Program-made: the position numbers and the translations under genes | Shown here: one piece after another, positions 44,601 through 58,300 of the stretch | Layout: every line of letters begins with the position of its first letter | How positions within the stretch are numbered: the first letter of the stretch is position 1 | Assembly (NCBI GenBank): GCA_037102815.1 | Contig: BTPP01000010.1 | Span: 496,001-560,000 of the forward strand | Reading direction: 5' to 3' | Source of the DNA: Neurospora intermedia | Taxonomy: Eukaryota; Ascomycota; Sordariomycetes; Sordariales; Sordariaceae | Length of the DNA stretch: 64,000 nt | The notes under the pieces: generated by a model | Database searches by the model: none | What the model was told of the DNA's origin: nothing | What the model saw: only the letters and a program-made list of their open reading frames with translations

Positions 44601-47553
44601 TGAGGTCGCGGACTGGACTTGCCTTCAGCTTTTGAGGTACTGTAGCCATGATGTATGTACCTCGCTCCCTGTATGGACTCGCTGTCTCTGTAGTGTAGAC
44701 AGTTACCTACCGTACCTACTCACCTGCTAGGTACGGCTGCAATCATCCGAGTCCTTGGAGATTAGGTAGGAGGTACCTACCTACCTATCTTCGGTTGTAG
44801 GTATTTTGGATGGAACAAAACAGGCAGAAGACAGCAGACAGCAGAGGCAGGCAGTGCCTGCAGCTCGGCCCGAACAGACTGCAACGTCTGTCCATTCAGT
44901 TCCATTTCTGTCTGTTGACTGAAATCCTTCAGCAGTGCAGTGAGATTGGTTACCTGCTTTCAAATATAATCATACAAGAGACGAGAGATCGATATCAGTG
45001 TCCGCGTTGGGTTTGTGACTACTATGTAGGCATGACTTCGTTTGGAAGACTCTTCTGAAAGCCACCATTAAGTAACGAAGCTACGGCCGAGGCCCCATGA
45101 CGGGAAGGACATGCACGTCATGCTTCACAGCGGCTATAAACGCAAGATGGCCCAGCCGCTTTCGGCAGGCTTGCTTGATGCCGATTGTCAAGCCGTTCGA
45201 ACTCGTGATAATTAAATTCTGCTTCTTTGCGGGGCAGCCGATCCCGCCCACCTGCTCGTAGGTGTTGTAACTAAAATGTCGTGTAGCTGCGACTGCAATG
45301 GATGTACATATGTCACTGCAAGATGCTGGTGTCCAAGTCATAAGAATGTCAAGTCAAGGGACTCTTGTCACTTCATCCGGAAACACAGGGACCTAAAAAG
45401 AAAGAGGGGGGAGGGGGGAGGAGGAGGGGCTGGGCTAGCATGCCGGCAATCTTGATTCGACCAAACATAAAAAGGTCCTGGCCCCCTTCGGGGGTGAGGG
45501 GGGGCTGCGGATAGTGACGGTAGGGCCGGGGACGGGGACGGGACCAGGGCCAAAGGCAAAAGATTTGCCAGGGCAGGGGAACTAAACAAAAGCCGGACGA
45601 TCTTGGATGAACTCCGGGTCCAGCGGGGCGATTACATAGAGCAGATAAGATGGGGACATCCGCATGCAGTGTATAAATCGTGTGCCCGTCTGGCTTGCCG
45701 TTCTTCCTGGCTACTAATTTCTCCAAATTTCGAGATTCGGATTGATGGTCCATCCCAGCTTGGACCCAATTGCTGATTTCCAACACCCAACACTTTATTC
45801 TAGTATTCATATGCTGTAAACACCACCAATCATATCTACTCGATTATGCCATAACATCACAGCAGGCAGACTAATAATGAGGGGTTTTGCACCATTGACG
45901 ACCATCCCTGGAAACGGATACGTGGCTAGGATACCCCAGCCTACATACACGACCATCACGTCACCTGAATCGACCGAGCCGGATAAAGCGACTGTGTACG
46001 ATTCCAAACGGCCTGTGTGGAGCCAAAGGTCCATGTCACCTCTGGCAACCCGGATTAGTGGTAAGGGTAAGATGTTGGATTATGTAGTTCCGGGGGTACA
46101 AGGGGCCGGTGACAGGCCATCGCGTATAAAAGTGAAATGAGCGCTTCGAAAAAGGTGGTTCTGGCCCTTCGTTATTGTGGTTCAAAAGAACAACGTTTGG
46201 TGCGGACTTCAGTGGTGGTTTGATGCCAAGCTTGGAGGTCTTGGCCGGGGCTATGAGAGCCAGCCATGGTATATGACTCCACATGGACCGTTTGGAATCG
46301 CACACAGTCGCTTTATCAGGCTCGGAATCGACTGATCAAAATCAAAGCTTGACTAAAACATCAGCCAAAAAGGGAATGGCTTTCATGGAGCGTGATCTCG
46401 ACACTCTGCTTGTTGACATTTCCCCTTGCAGCCCTGTCAACCATGCCATGTAACACACCCCGTTGGTTGAGCGCCCCTCTTCCTTTTGCCTTTGAAGCAT
46501 GATGGCTTGCAGTAGACCTGTTGTGTGACATGATGAGGCCCAGCCCAGTCCAAACGGCCCTCTACCGACACGACGTGTATCTTACTACGTGGTGGTCGGT
46601 TGGGCCTTGTATCCGTATCTGGTACTTCGTGCATTTCATCTCATGTCCCGATTAGGAAACTTTCCAGCATTTGATTGGCCATCAAATCGACTACTCCCAG
46701 CTCGTGATCGGCACAGCTTTGTGACGCCTCACCTGGATAAAGTACGGTGGCATGGATGGGGAGATGGCTTCCATCGAGGTGATGTCTCGGGTTGTGTAAA
46801 AAAAAATCAGATATCGCTGTTGTGGGAGCTTCCCCGTCGTTCTATCCAAATCTAATCGTGGAATCTGTTCTACACCCCAATCTCCTCATGCCCCTGCCGC
46901 TCAACTCTCGAGAGCTCAGAAAATTATTATGAATCCTGCAAAACACACTTCCTCGTCTAACCTCCTTGTGTCGAGGCGTAGACGAGATGAACCAAAAACA
47001 AGCGACCCCTCCCAGGGTGTCCGTCTATATCCCATAATGAACGTAAAGAGATGAAATGGGAAAAACAAGAAAGCCAAAATAACATGCACACTCATTCCCA
47101 GAACCGTCTCACCCAATGCTGTGAGTTCTTGGTCGCCCATATTCCCAACCAGTCCCCGCCTCCGCATGCCTGCCAAACAGAAACCGAGAAGGGAGTCAAA
47201 AGCTCCCAGCAAACCCAAATGCTTTTGTATATAACCGTATTCCAGGTTTTGAAAAGCGCCAGCAATAAACTCTGAAACCGCTGGACAGGGGCTGACCAAT
47301 GCATCTTGTTCTGCCAGAAGCATTGCCCTCCACAACTTCCACCCTGCCCCTCCCCCGACGGCTTCACAGAGAAAACACGATATCCATTCTCGTCATTCAG
47401 TCATTGAATTCGTATTCTGCATAAATCTGCCAGGCGACTAAATTGCTGCCCGGACCAAGCCCCCCCAATGGTCTACCGCCTGAATCGGCGGCTGCTGTTG
47501 CTCTTAGCCATACGCACAGGTACAGCATTAGAAGCAGCAGCAAGCCAGTGCCG
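41616..47553. other. Gene-poor region
   Basis: About 5.9 kb with no supportable gene. It holds a 28-G run at 41863-41890, a short GAT repeat at 42011-42026, a T-rich stretch near 43165-43195 and TACCTAC-rich sequence at 44705-44805. Reading frames up to about 185 codons (minus, 43909-44466) overlap others and carry no motif. The right end should contain the 3' UTR of the glycosyltransferase. Confidence 0.45.
41863..41890 (+). repeat. 28-nt guanine run
   Basis: Uninterrupted G tract in the gene-poor region, the longest in the window. Strong G-quadruplex potential, and a likely site of sequencing or replication slippage. Confidence 0.9.
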
Positions 47554-49414
47554 TTAACCTTGCAAAGATGGGGGTGAAAGGTCCGTGGGTACAGCCGCAG
47601 TTCCGCCGTCGGTGTGCTCACAGGTGTTGTGCGAGACTGCGGTGCCGGTGGTAGTCAGGCGTCGACTCTGCGTGACACCGCCGGTCTTTCGAGAACCTCT
47701 TAAAGGCTTCTCAGATAAGTCATCCAAGCCTGGTCCGGATGGTGTCAACATGGTCTGACTGCGAGGAGGCTTCTCTTGCAGACGGAACGTATTGTGCTCA
47801 TCACCATCGGCGCGGCTTCCCCATGAAGTCTGTGAGGCGTCTTCAGTTAGTTTTGTCTATCGCTGATGTATGCCGACATTTCGGGGTAACTTACATGTTT
47901 AAGTGTAAAAAGAGCGTATAATTTGATGAGGCCATGGAAATATCCAAAGAGAATTGAAACAGGCAAATAGATAAGGTCTCGTGGGTTCTTGCGGAAGAGT
48001 CCAACCAGCTTGACGACCTTGGTGAAGCCAAACATGAAGACGATCTCGGCCGCCAAAAGAGTGTACCGGTCATTGACATCCCAGCCCTCGGTGGCCCACC
48101 AGCATGAACAGAGCAGGAGCGGGTCGACAACAAAGGCCAAGGACGTAAAAGTTGCGATGTGGAGAGCGTAAGTGCACCATGGTTGTTGACTGTTTATTGA
48201 AGAGTGTTAACGAGGAGGAACAGGGATTATGGGTGGGTACGGGCGCCTATTGCAGGTGGGGAACAAGGTCGAGAATAAGGGGCAGGGGTAATAAAAGTGG
48301 TGGTGCGCACAACACAGTCGTGCCGTGCACAGTGACCTAAAAGGGCATTGCTAGGGTTCGGTTGGGAGCGGCTCAACTCACGTAAGCACGTGTCTCTCGT
48401 GCACAAGACTGGTCCAGTTGCTTCTCCAGTTGCTTCTCGCCCAGCGGGAACACTGATACAGGAACTTGACGCTGGTTTCCAACGTCGTCTCGATCTCACA
48501 CTCGGGCTCATACTGGATCCAGGTCTTCCACTGGTGCGCGACCAACCAGCGAGTAACATAGTTGTCGTCATCAGCGTTGAGGATGTACTTGCCCCATTTC
48601 TCGCTCTTGAAGCCACTAAGGAACGGATAGCCCTTGAGAATCCTCGAGCGATAGGCACCGGTACGGCCAGACATGCAAGAAGTACCGCCGTCGATGTTGT
48701 GGGTGGCTGATATCTCAAAGTTGCGGCGCTCAATATACGCCGCCCCAAGCCAGTTGAAGATGCGGGTTGTAAGGTCGCCATCGATGCGCTTCACCCGCTG
48801 GCAGGTACCGACTCCGCCGATTTGATCGTCCTCAAATGGGGCAAGGAGCCACGGCATCAGTGTCGATGGCCACTCGACATCATCGTCCGCCATGACCGTG
48901 ATTTCGGTTTCGACATGGTTATCCTCCAACGCCTTGCACACCTGCAGTCTTTTGTTTGCCTTGTCCACATGAAGGACTTCGATTTTTATGGGGTGGTCGC
49001 ACGCCGGCTTCCTCAGCGTGGCCACCATTGCTGTGAGCGCTTCATACTTGTTCCATGTGGTTACGAGTATGAGCTTGGCGGGCTTGCATGCTAGGATGCT
49101 TTCAAGCGAGGTCCGCAGTTCCTCGAATTGATTGTGAATTGTGGGAATAACGACAGTGACATCTGCCGAGGTGAACTTGGGATCCTTTTTCGGCTGCACG
49201 GACTTGTAGGTCCAGTGGCTGACACAGTGGACTAGAAGACGCACATAGCGATGAAGCCTGAGTGAAGCGGTTAGCACCCGCGAAGGCGTAGATATGGGTG
49301 GGATTGCAATTGCACAAGTCAAGCATACCATATAACAATATGGAAATAAAACCAGAATTTGGCGGACCATATAAAGTCCAAGTTTGGTATTATAAAACCC
49401 ATTAACTCAGCCAT
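47554..49414 (-). CDS. cps-1: Family 2 glycosyltransferase, hyaluronan-synthase-like
   Basis: Membrane processive polysaccharide synthase. Four exons join in phase: 49329-49414, 48382-49257, 47895-48189, 47554-47829; introns are 71, 192 and 65 nt, with ctaac-like branch sites in the first and third. The 510-residue product starts MAELMGFIIPNLDF with one or two membrane segments, then the GT-A domain: DVTVVIPTI, MADDDVEWP (near 150), NADDDNYVTRW, and QCSRWARSNWRSN, the QxxRW-type motif of processive synthases (near 300). At least three C-terminal spans follow, then a hydrophilic Thr/Gly-rich tail. Its closest described relatives are fungal GT2 proteins needed for hyphal growth on solid surfaces in Zymoseptoria and Fusarium, and Neurospora CPS-1. 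The polymer made is not shown by sequence. The start ATG is preceded by an in-frame stop. Confidence 0.92.
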
Positions 49415-50086
49415 GCTGAAAAATCAATGCCCGATCAGGGATAAACCAAACGCGCACTGGATCTGCTCTACTCAAGGAACCCAGCCCGAAGATAGCACAG
49501 CCTGTGTAATCGGGAAGAGATGTCCAGAACAGATGGGAGCGGACAAGTGAACAATCTGTTGTTGACGTCCGAAATATGACACTAGAACGAAGGATCCGAA
49601 GAAAAAGCAAGACCGAAGGCGGGAGTTGCTGAATTGGAAAAGGGGGCGATGGGGCGAAAATGTAGGTTGGAGGTTTCTCTGATTCTTTCCAGTCCGCCGG
49701 GACAGGTTGCCGGCAAGCTTGGTTTCCCGGTCGAAAGGTCAACAGGTCGAACTTGTCGGATTTTGGATAGGGCGAACTCGTCACCACCGGGGGATAGAGG
49801 TTTGCCGTTCTCGAGCGAAGGGTGGGTGGGATAGCGAACGACAACAAACGTTGAGAAGGGGGGATAGCTCGTTAAGACAGACAACTCAATGCTTGACTTC
49901 CAGGAGGACCCCTAAACTAAGCGTTTGATGATGGGAAGATGGAGGAGGCTAAAGCAGCAAGGTCATTGACGAAACCAATTGGTCTGTCCAAGACAATGAG
50001 AAGAAAGAAGTAGACTAGAACTGTAAGAGAAGTTCAGAAGGTCGGGGTCCAGACGTGGAGGAGGGGGGGGGGGACGGGGACCAGAG

Positions 50087-50094
50087 ATATATAA
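50087..50094 (-). promoter_or_regulatory. TATA-like box upstream of the glycosyltransferase
   Basis: TTATATAT on the minus strand, followed by a C/T-rich tract typical of fungal core promoters. It would place transcription start near 50050 and give a leader of about 640 nt before the ATG at 49414. An acceptor-like cttctcttacag in the leader (near 50020) hints at a 5' UTR intron. Confidence 0.4.
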
Positions 50095-50824
50095 GAAGAG
50101 ACAAACGACGAAGCTGCAGAAGACGAAAGGAGACAAGATAGGGCACATCCCACAACGGGAGACGGGAGACGGGAGCTAGAGGGGAATCAACGACGCGCGT
50201 TGGAGACTGTGGTCTCGAGCAGACCCAGAGGGGATGCAGCTCTCGACTCCATCTACATGCTTTGAGAGGTCGACGGTTCCATCATGCACAGCACGAACAT
50301 GGGGTGGATGGGATGAATTGGATGTGACTTTAGTCTAGACTCTGGCTGGTCCTGGACGGACCCCCAGAACCGCGGCATGGGGGAGGAAGACAAGAGTGGA
50401 AATAGGCAATGGATAAGTTGGGGCATGTTGGACGAATGATGAGCGGGCACTGCAAGCGGCCGATACGACCATGGTGCCAGCGCAAAAGAGGTGGGAATAA
50501 CCAGCCAGAGAGACAAGGAAGTGTTCTTTCGACAATGAATGAATTTGCATATTGAGGGAAAGTGGAAAGAGAGAAGAATCGGAAGGTAGTAGTAGCCGAG
50601 TCGGAGGAAAACTGACAGGGCAAGAGCCAAAAGGCCCCACGGGTGGACAGGGCCAGGGAAAGAGAGTGGAATAGCTAGAGGTAGGAAGATGGATACTCTT
50701 TGCTGTACTGGACCTAGTGTTGTAGGTACCTGCAGTGCAGAGCAGTAGCTCGACCAAGTACACACTGGCTTGCGTTGTGTCGAGAGTGAGTGTGCGAATT
50801 GCGGCGGCACAGATTGGACGGACG

Positions 50825-50847
50825 CATCCATCCATCCATCCATCCAT
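50825..50847 (+). repeat. (CATC)n tetranucleotide microsatellite
   Basis: Five and three-quarter copies of CATC upstream of the glycosyltransferase. Confidence 0.85.
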
Positions 50848-51572
50848 GGATCAATGTGAGTGGGAGGGAGGGTTAGTACCTCTACGCTGCAAAAATGGCG
50901 ACCCAGAGTGGAATCTCTCTCGGCGTCGGTTGCAACACTGAACGCTGCATTGACAGATGACTCCGTGCGTGCAACAAAAAGGGAACCTGGGCCTTCCTTC
51001 GAAGGACAAGCATTTTGATCTGTCTGTTTCTGCTCATCGCTGCTGCTTCGGTCTTCAAAAAGTCTAAAACTTTTGGTTTGGTGGAGTCGTTACCTAACTC
51101 CTTCCCCAGCCAGTCTCCCGTTCTGGACTAGCATGGGTGGACTCGAACGAATCTGCGGCCAGAACGGCGAGTTGTCGACGGCGTAACAAACTGCAAACCT
51201 GCGAGTCGGGACAACACGCAGTCATGAAGTATTCATTGCAGAGCTCCAGGCGCTCCGTTACATATCACGTAAACCCTTTGTGTACATAGCGTGACGCTGT
51301 GATTGATCGTCGAATTTCAAATTCAAGCGGCCTGGTCCAGAGAAGGAAAGGTAGCCTTGTCCATGCTTTGACCCGGGGAAAGAGAGTTAGTTTAGAGAGC
51401 TCATTAATGCGTCCTCTCACTCATTTTCTCCCCCGATTTTTTTGTGCCCCTCTATCTCGAGTAAGTGCCAAGGTCGGGGTGGCACGGGCCATTTCAAAAC
51501 GGTAGGAGGAGGGGCGTGCGTGTAGTACTCAAGACTTTGAAGTGCAGCTGAGGTCAACTGTACTAGATAGAG

Positions 51573-51609
51573 GTACTTACTTACTTAGTCCAGTACTAGA
51601 AGTAAGTAC
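51573..51609. repeat. Inverted repeat of the TACTTAC word
   Basis: GTACTTACTT and AAGTAAGTAC are exact reverse complements with 17 nt between them. Part of the dispersed TAC-rich intergenic words. Confidence 0.75.
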
Positions 51610-51886
51610 TCAAACTGGGCTTGGATTGAAACTGACCACAACGAACTAACCCACAAGAGAAACGGAACCCACCGCACACTGCCTGCCTTCAGAGATTGTA
51701 CTTAGATTGTGCAAGCGCAATGGTCTCATTCGCACAACCCTCACCACTTCCATTTTCGCGGTTCTGCCACTCTACCTTAGTACCTAGCACTGCACCTCTC
51801 TGCATCACCGAAAGCGTTCATTAGGTAGTACCTCCTACGACATTTATCTGCCATTCGGCCAGTCGCAAGACATTTCGGACATTCAC

Positions 51887-52336
51887 ATGCAGACATCACA
51901 AACAGCGGTTCCAGGTTGCGCCGTCATGGACGGCAACCATCGAGATACGGACGGCCACACACCCACCCACGCTCAAGTTCCCGTCCAGGACCCCAACGGC
52001 AACGGGCGGCGATGCTGCAAGATGAAGGCGCCGAGCCTGGTGGCAAGTTGGGTCAGAACTCAATCCCCGCCCCAGGCATGGAATTGGCTGCCGCTCACAC
52101 CAACTACCACCAAATACCACCTCAATCTAAATGTCAACAACGTCTCCCGCCATCCGCATATCAGGAGCAGTCCAGTCTTGGGCCTTCGTCGGCTCTCCAA
52201 ATGTCCCCCTCCTTGGACTGGACTCTGCGGTCTGGAGTGTCTGTCTTGCCCGATATGGCTGGAACACGTCCTCTCATCTGGGCCAATGATATATCCCCTA
52301 TTCTTCCCAATCTTTGATCTTTGCTATCTATACTAG
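51887..52336 (+). other. Overlapping reading frames, possible gene fragment
   Basis: Two plus-strand frames overlap: one of 149 codons from ATG 51887 (MQTSQTAVPGCAVMDGNHRD) and one of 133 codons from 51916, ending with DMAGTRPLIWANDISPILPN. The first looks protein-like at its start, the second later on. A 74-nt intron (51915-51988) would link them in phase, but its donor (gttgcg) is poor and no branch site is clear. It follows a pyrimidine-rich, leader-like stretch. No family is recognised. It could be a small gene, a decayed gene or chance. Confidence 0.2.
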
Positions 52337-55300
52337 TCTTTTCCATCTCGACATTCGCACCACAAGCTGCTGTTCGGCAACAGCGAGAACGTAATGGCTT
52401 AAGCCCAAGCCCCAGTGTCCTCCGCGATAGCGCTGTACTGTGCGCGTCTTGCAGTCCGCGAATCAGCTCTCATGATGCCCGCTGCCTGAAATCATATTTC
52501 CCCCCCAGGCATAGAGACATGGAGGTCCTTGCAATAGGGCTTACGGTCGAGCAAGACCTAACAAGGTCGGCCCTACAGCAAGCGAGGTGAGTGGCCTTTG
52601 ACACAGACAGCGTCCAGTTTGCTGTTCAGGGGCCACCCCCAGGCCACCCTAGCCTGCCGTGAACATGTAGGTACCTGACTTTGAAGAGACCGTGGACGTG
52701 GTCCTCGCTATACAATACAGCTGCAAATTCCTTACGAGGCCAGCAGCAAGGCCAGCTGCAGCATATGTAATTGGTGACGAGCCATTGACAGCCCAGCTGT
52801 TGTCCGGTGCCTTTACGAAACAACGGCGAAAAATAGCTTGAGCGGACATGCGGAGTCGTGTTCGTGGTCCACTACCACTGTCAGCGAGCAGGCAAATACC
52901 TGATTACTACTTGGCCGTACAAGAAAATATGGACGACACTGGATTGTGATAGCACAGCATTCACAGGGTAAGCCTGCTACACGTAGGCCCTCCACCCAGG
53001 TGCTCCCCTGACTATGTCTACGGTGTACATACCAATCCTGGCGGTGACCCTTCAGCCGATTCCGGAACAAGTGTCACGGCAACACGGCTCGGGCCATACC
53101 GAGCTCGACACACTCCTGATTTACTGTTCACCGACAGGGCTCAGCCTGAAAATTCGTCAGTCCAACATTCTGCAACCGTCCGTTGTTCACGAAACCGTGT
53201 GTGAAAGAACCCAGATGACGGCGGAGATCCTGAAACCATCCATTCCGGCCTTGGATGTGCTCAAGATACTATTTTGGCTCACATCCGACCAAGCATTGGT
53301 CCATTATGAGCTTCCATCGACGATCGATTCGCTCCGATACTCTCCACACCATCTAGCTTCGCACACAGTGTACCTGTTCTCGATGCTCAACCGATTTTCT
53401 CGCGACCCGAACGGTGCCCTCAAAGCTCGTCACTCGTTTCTTTGCTGCAACTTCTTCGCAGACATATCCTCTCTTTCATTTTCGACGAGCTTTGCTTGAC
53501 CGTCATGGTGTTCACTTCGATATGCTCGTTTTTCAGCATTTCGCCCATGATATACATCAAAGTGAGCCAGCAAAGAGACAGCCTAAGGGTGCTTCGGCAA
53601 TGTGGATCCAGCTCAGGGTGTGCCGGTAATTGCCAGTGTCCCAGTAAAACAGCGTTCTCGGCGCGCATGGCTCGTGCTGATTAGGACGGGGTAGCTCCGT
53701 GCTATGCCGGGGGTTGTAACCACTAGCTACGTAAGAACTACGCCAAACCGCTAATAGATCGGCCCTCAACGGCGGATCGGGTCGAGCCTCAAAATGAGGA
53801 GCGAGAAGAAGATGGAAGAATTTCATGCTAACTTCCAACAAAGCTTTCGGCTTCGGCTTGATGAATAGGACCATGAATCCCAACGCATACTGGAACGACG
53901 GAAACCGGCGAGCCAACCCAGGTGGAATTGACGGTTGCACCAACGTTCCGTGGAACATGGTGCGTATTGCAGCGTTCATGGATCCTGGAGACCCCAAAAG
54001 AAAGGGTCCCGGCAATAGAACGAGGTGGCTTGTCCTGACGATGTCACGGTCCCAGGATTATCCTTCGAGAAGTGCGGGCTCATCAGCTAGGCGAGCCAGG
54101 GTGACTCGGGCGGACATAAGCCTCGACCTTCCAAGGATCCTGTTTATAACGGTTTCCCCAGTGTCCCAAGACTATCGTGGAGTGGTACCCAGGTACACTA
54201 CAACCGCACACCGAGACACAACCAGCCGTCAACCAGCTTGCCCAACCTCTGTCCAAAGTCTTGCGCACGGACGGTATGTTGGAGAGCAAGACGAACGAAG
54301 TGATGGTGCCTAAAATTTCAACGCGGTGCCGGTTTTTACCCTCTGCTTCCTTATCCCTCTAACGACACAAATGTTCCTCCATATTGCAAAGCAAGTCAAA
54401 AGCCAGATGGGAGCGATGAATGTTGCCGGCCTATGCAGGTACATCTTGTTTGAGCATGACACAATCCGCAAAACTAACCGCAAAGTCGCCTATCTTGCAT
54501 TCGCAGCAGATTGCTAGGTCGTTCAGCGATGTTGCATGCATGCTAACCACTTTCCCTGCCCATCAGGTTGCGCCAAGAACAAACAGACGGGATAGGGTGT
54601 TACGTCCCTGAGTGGCACTTCTTTTGCATGTTGAACTCGGTGAAACCTCCCGTCCTGCGCCTGCCGAAGCGAAAGGGTCATGTAGTATGAAGCGCAAGAG
54701 GGAAAGGGAAAACAAGGTATGGTCAATACTTTGGCCCAATGCCTATGGGGCCTATGATGGCTAGGAGGATTCTTGATGCAAGGTCCCGACCCTGGCTCGA
54801 CTGCCGGTTTGGGTACGGAGAAGCTGGCCGAGTCACAACACCGAGCTGTAAAGGCATTTACGAACCGTTGAGGTATGCCTGCTCTTCTTTTATTCACGGC
54901 ATGCTGTAGTCTCGTGGCTAACTATGGACGAAGTGGTCGAGTCAGATATCAGTAATGATAGGAGGCAACCTCAATCCATGACGCCAAAGGCAGGAGGAGT
55001 CCAGTCTTCCCGCCCGCGCCAACCACGAGCACACTGCGTTTTTCAGACTACCTAGCTGTGCCCCCCTCCCGGGCTACCATGATCCAGTTTGGGATGGACA
55101 GGATTAACGCTGAGGTTTCAATCGAATTATTAGTGGCTGACACCAGCTCGACCAACTGTCACTAGTATTACGATCGTAATACTGTCTACGAAGAAGAAGA
55201 AAGATCGATAACGACACGACTTGGCCTTCGATCGAGATTGCATACATGACAAGCAGCGTGAACAGCGTTATCAGACGCTGGCACTTCCCTCTTGGCGGCC

Positions 55301-58300
55301 ATCTACTGGTACAAACATTGTGGAGGATGGGGATAGGGCACACCTTGCAGCACAACTGGAGCTCACTTTACGGCCCTCAGTAACCAATGCTGGGGCAATC
55401 TGGCCACCAACGAAAGATTCTCAATGGCACAGATCACTTTCCGAGATTGTATCATCAATTGTATGGTACCACAAATACTCTGTCTGCGGGCAGTAGAAAG
55501 ACACACACCAAACAGGCCTAAAGTTTGACAGTTTCATTACAGCATATACTATGGAAGTACTTCCTTCTATGGCACTTGTAATCCCCGCTCAGGCTGGGGA
55601 CCAACAAAAAACACTTTCCTCCCGTACGGAACACAACACCGTGTTCAAGGACGTTCGGGCCGGAGCCCGAGTTGTCGGATTTATGAAGCTCTCAAAGTCT
55701 AACAATCGACATCCCTCAACGCCAACTTATAGTTCGGGTTCTTCAAACATAGAAAGCGGCCAAAACTTCAATTTCTCGATATCTGGCCTTCTGGATATCA
55801 TCGATGGAAGGGGCGCCAGTTACAAACGCCTAACCAGGTTTTGAATGTCTGAAAATAGACATCCACGCCAAGATCACTACGCAGTACATCCGGGTTCCTT
55901 CCGGAACTGAAAGTTGACCTGTAACTCTGCAGCCTTCGAACAAAAGGTGATTAACAGAAGGCCCAAAGATCCCCTGTTGAGTTCAGGGATTCGTTATAAT
56001 CCAATCCTTTTTGTTCAAGGGACACGCGTCGGTGATGATGGTGAAGCGGCCGGTTGTGCCCGCCGATACTATTTCCGTGTCTCATGCATATCGGGCTCCA
56101 CGTAGCTGGCGAGAACCGGAAGGAGGCCGATGCCATGCTAGCATAGCAGCAAGGTACAGATTACCAACCACTCGCCGATTCTCCGACGGTCATAGATTCC
56201 GGAGTGTCGTGTGCTTGCAGCAACGGGATGGGGCATTCTGTATGACACCGACGAACAGGCTGTTTGTCGGCATCCGGCTGGTCAATTTTATCTCTCGGCA
56301 TTGGTACCAGCTCACGTAGCATGCTGCCGGCGTGCTGACGTGCGATGCGCACACCTGCCGCCGCGCCGCAGGCTACATGGCACCATCCTCCCAAATCAGA
56401 AAAAAAGAAAAGAAAAGAGAAATGGCTGTCGTCGTCTGAGGCGGGTCAGGGTTGGCAGCGCGGCGGTTTCCCTCCCCTTTCACGGCCTACAGATGGTTAG
56501 GAGCAATGTCGACTGCTGCACAGATAGCATCTATCGCTACGAAGCGGGTCTGTATCAGGAGGATTTGGGCCCTCTTGCCAATTATCACGATGACGAATAC
56601 TATCCATTCCAGCATTTGTATCGACCGGAAATGTATCTGGATAGAGATGTCTGAGTGTCCGTCTCGGCTTGTCCCGAAACATACCGACTGCAGATGATCA
56701 GATCTCGAGGTTGTTTATTCACTTCTTTCGGCTTATTGGAACTAGATGCAGAGGCCCGATAAATATCTGCCTTCGCCCTTCGGCGCTCCGTAACCGCGCC
56801 TCGGCCGGCTGGTCAAATCGGAACGGGACATTGTCGACTTTCTCGCGAATAATAAGCGATGCCCGGAGACAGACAGTGGAGCAATCCATTTGCCAAGACT
56901 AGGCCGGCAACTCTCCGATATCCGTCAGCTTAGGGACCCTTATTGTCGTCTCTGCAGCCCTGTGGCGGTGGCCGTACCGCGCCGAGCCGGCCCGTCCGAT
57001 CTGGATCGGGAATGGAATGTCATCCTTGTCACCGAAAACGCAAAACATCATGATATTCGTCGACGCGGACGCTTGGCAGGTTACAGAACGAAGCTGTGTT
57101 TCGCCAGCATGGCGAAGGTCGTCGAGCTGCTGTTTCAGGTCCGGATGAAGACACCGTTGCAGACAAGATGGACAAGTCAAAGGGCTTCGGATGGAGCTCG
57201 CTCACAAACGACACGCACCCAATGAAAGTATGGTATGCACCGGCAACATTCGGTCAGCGAAGAAAAGCTTGTGCAGCGTTTACCCCGATACACGCACCCC
57301 GATCCAACAATGCACTGGACACTGGTCACCAAAGATAAGCCATATACTGTCCCTTTCCATGTTCAAGCTCCTTCAGTAATCAAGTTGCAAACAAAGATTT
57401 AGCATAAATCGGCAAACTGAACTAAAATTACTTTACCATCGTTGTGTCGATTGATACGAATAGAAGCAGACGATCCAAAGTGGCTTCGCGGTGACCAGCC
57501 TTCTATCAATAACCCATCACCGGGGTTATACATTCCGTTATCGAGACAAGCACGGGTCTGATTGGGACTTAACAACAACAAATGTTTTCTGATGCCTGTA
57601 CTAATTATTATTGAATATGCAGTTCCAGATTGCCCCGTGATACATACGATTAGCAAAACCATAAAGCTGCCCGGAACATCAAATGCCGAAATGGGATGAA
57701 CATCCGGCTGTCCTCAAACCTCAGGTTTCCGGATCGAAATCGCATTTGCCTAACGCGCTCCAGAACGGTCAACGGCATTCGCATTCGCAATCCATCGTAT
57801 GTGTTTGAAAGAAGGTCTGGCGCGACCATCGATGTCTTAGATCTAATTGGCACGTGGCTGTTCCCTGCTCACACATCACACCCTTCCCAGGGGGAAAACT
57901 ACCCATCTGTTGCGGGCTGATAGGTTGTTTTCTCCAACTTTCCCTTGGCCTGTAAAAATGGGCGACGTTGATTCATGGCTCTCACCATAAGCCGATCCAT
58001 GAGGGTTAGCCGGCGAGACCTGAATAGGGCCCTATATATATGCTCAAGGCACCATCCACCACCCACACCATGACCAGTGTTAGTTAAGAACTCCCCGAAT
58101 CAAGAGCGGCGGGCCCTGCTACCCTAAGAAAGAAAGCACTGGGATGTGGTGACGTTTGGAAGCATTCTTGCGGGACGACGAACCGTTGCTTGATAAACCA
58201 CTACTAGGAACCGATCTCCATGGTTATCCCTAAAGGTAGATATCGCTGATCTCTTTCTTGGCGTTGTGACTGCAGCATCAACATGTCGCTTTCAAGACAT

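Larger units (their letters stand above)
49415..51886. other. Glycosyltransferase leader, promoter and flank
   Basis: Contains the TATA-like box at 50087, C/T-rich minus-strand tracts, and minus-strand reading frames of 170 and 196 codons (50253-50847) that both begin in the CATC repeat and run through pyrimidine-rich DNA; their composition reflects that bias. An inverted repeat lies at 51573-51609. No gene is called. Confidence 0.45.

Noticed and set aside
50253-50847. Minus-strand frames of 170 and 196 codons upstream of the glycosyltransferase
   Set aside because: Both start in the CATC repeat and run through C/T-rich promoter DNA, overlap in two frames, and lack motifs.
51131-51150. GGACTCGAAC, a possible minus-strand tRNA T-arm
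   Set aside because: The T-stem bases do not pair and no A-box or acceptor stem is found at the right distance.
53014-54313. Three opposing or overlapping frames of 152-162 codons
   Set aside because: Neither strand shows motifs or clear codon bias, and this length is near the chance expectation for about 14 kb searched in six frames.
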